From Citricoccus sp. WCRC_4 (GTDB lineage Bacteria > Actinomycetota > Actinomycetes > Actinomycetales > Micrococcaceae), in assembly GCA_026645375.1 (NCBI GenBank), contig JAPFFX010000339.1:1-5760 (forward strand): a stretch of 5,760 bases of DNA. The letters run 5' to 3'. Positions within the stretch are counted from its first letter, which is position 1. Each line of letters starts with the position of its first letter. The position numbers and the translations under genes are program-made. Positions 5,081-5,760 of this stretch are shown one piece after another. A model generated the notes under the pieces. That model was given only the letters and a program-made list of their open reading frames with translations, did no database searches and was not told the DNA's origin.

Positions 5081-5593
5081 TCAGCCGGCCCGCAGGTGGG
5101 CCATGGTGAGCCCCGCCGGGATGCTGAGCAGGATCACGACGAGCAGGGCCCGGTAGGTCCACAGGGCCCACGCCGGTCCGGCGCCCCTGCCCCGGACCGT
5201 GCGGATCATCAGCGCGAGCGCTGCGACGAGCAGGAGGCCGCCGAGGTCGACGACGTACGGCATGCGGACCACGGTCCCGCCGAGCACGGCGACGCTGCCC
5301 ACGTTCCATGCCGCGAGCTCGGCGGCGACGGCGCGCCCGGACGGCCGGCGCGGTGCCAGCGCGTCCTGGGCGGCGCCGAAGGCGTGCTGCGCGACACCCG
5401 CCACCAGGACCGAGTACGCGCCCGCCCACGAACCGGAGACCAGGTGCAGCGGCTCCGTGGCAGCCGCGATCAGGCCACCGAGGACGACCCACGCGGTGCC
5501 GAGGGTCTGGAAGGGCCCCGGGCGGGGACGGCCCGGCGGCCCGGGGCGCAGGCCGGTTCCTCCGCGGTCCCGGGGCACGGTGGGCGAACGCAC
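5081..5593 (-). CDS. Five-helix membrane protein of unknown function, downstream of ctaD
   Basis: 170 aa from the GTG at 5593, 6 nt after the ctaD stop, with GGAAGGA (5610-5604) 10 nt upstream and overlapping the ctaD end, so translation is probably coupled. Residues 1-28 are a proline- and arginine-rich polar segment. Five hydrophobic segments follow at about 29-49, 55-76, 89-108, 113-133 and 143-166. His50, His70 and His166 lie in or near helices; they could be haem or metal ligands, but this is speculation. The family is not recognised; similar proteins occur, from memory, in actinobacteria as uncharacterised. Its fixed place after an oxidase catalytic subunit suggests an oxidase accessory or assembly role, or a membrane electron-transfer protein. 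Function is not stated as known. Confidence 0.75.
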   Translation of the reverse strand: MRSPTVPRDRGGTGLRPGPPGRPRPGPFQTLGTAWVVLGGLIAAATEPLHLVSGSWAGAYSVLVAGVAQHAFGAAQDALAPRRPSGRAVAAELAAWNVGSVAVLGGTVVRMPYVVDLGGLLLVAALALMIRTVRGRGAGPAWALWTYRALLVVILLSIPAGLTMAHLRAG

Positions 5594-5599
5594 CGGTGG

Positions 5600-5760
5600 T
5601 CAGTCCTTCCGTGTGGCCATGGTGCCGTCGTCGACGGGAGACTGCTGCGGGGACTCACCGACCAGTTCGGGGTGGTGGAGGTCCAGGGCGGGGCGCTCGG
5701 AGCGGATCCGGGGCAGGGAGGTGAAGTTGTGCCGCGGGGGCGGACACGACGTCGCCCACT
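5600..5760 (-). CDS. ctaD: Cytochrome c oxidase subunit I (haem-copper oxidase), C-terminal end, runs off right edge
   Basis: The last 52 codons plus a TGA stop at 5602-5600; the start and the haem- and copper-binding helices lie outside the window. The visible tail is WATSCPPPRHNFTSLPRI, RSERPALDLHHPELVG, then a variable end. Trp-Ala-Thr-x-x-Pro-Pro-Pro-Arg-His-Asn-Phe followed by Leu-Pro-x-Ile-Arg-Ser-Glu-Arg-Pro is the C-terminal signature of CtaD-type subunit I of aa3 oxidases, the terminal oxidase that reduces oxygen to water in the cytoplasmic membrane. The tail is in the cytoplasm. Whether this is the main aa3 oxidase or an additional copy cannot be told. It appears to be followed in one operon by the five-helix protein at 5081-5593. 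Confidence 0.82.
   Translation of the reverse strand, partial: WATSCPPPRHNFTSLPRIRSERPALDLHHPELVGESPQQSPVDDGTMATRKD

Overview
The window is high-GC DNA with GTG starts, GC-rich hairpins lacking U-tracts, and protein families typical of Actinobacteria (Actinomycetota), so an actinobacterial chromosome is the best guess; genus cannot be told. No rRNA, tRNA, CRISPR, transposase or integrase was seen. Nine coding regions are supported, two cut by the window edges. Two (the left cytochrome b gene and the right oxidase tail) are reading frames without an end or a start in the window and had to be read by reverse-complementing the edges.

Layout. Left (1-1329, minus strand): a 76-aa hexameric tyrosine-coordinated haem protein (HTHP) homologue, followed by the N-terminal 335 aa of a di-haem cytochrome b (b561-like) membrane protein that runs off the left edge. 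A regulatory stretch (1330-1556) separates these from divergent plus-strand genes. It carries a perfect 7-bp inverted repeat with a 2-bp spacer, a 7-bp inverted repeat around a GntR-like core in the most AT-rich patch of the window, and two GC hairpins in the HTHP leader. Centre (1557-3112, plus): a small cupin overlapping a class I SAM-dependent methyltransferase, then a 72-aa single-helix membrane protein. A second cupin (3138-3470, minus) converges on these, with a 12-bp GC palindrome between the converging ends. A second divergent region (3471-3690) carries a 25-bp element repeated with 31-bp spacing and leads into a cytochrome P450 (3691-4926, plus). Right (5081-5760, minus): the last 52 residues of a cytochrome c oxidase subunit I (CtaD type), followed 6 nt later by a five-helix membrane protein of unknown function.

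How they fit together. Four of the nine genes encode haem proteins (HTHP, cytochrome b, P450, haem-copper oxidase), two are cupins, one is a methyltransferase and two are small or unknown membrane proteins. This reads as an accessory respiratory/redox or stress-response neighbourhood rather than a biosynthetic cluster. The joint role is an inference; what is visible is the density of haem proteins and the two structured divergent promoter regions. The least explained parts are the oxidase-linked membrane protein, the 31-bp-spaced repeat before the P450, and the HTHP/cytochrome b pairing.
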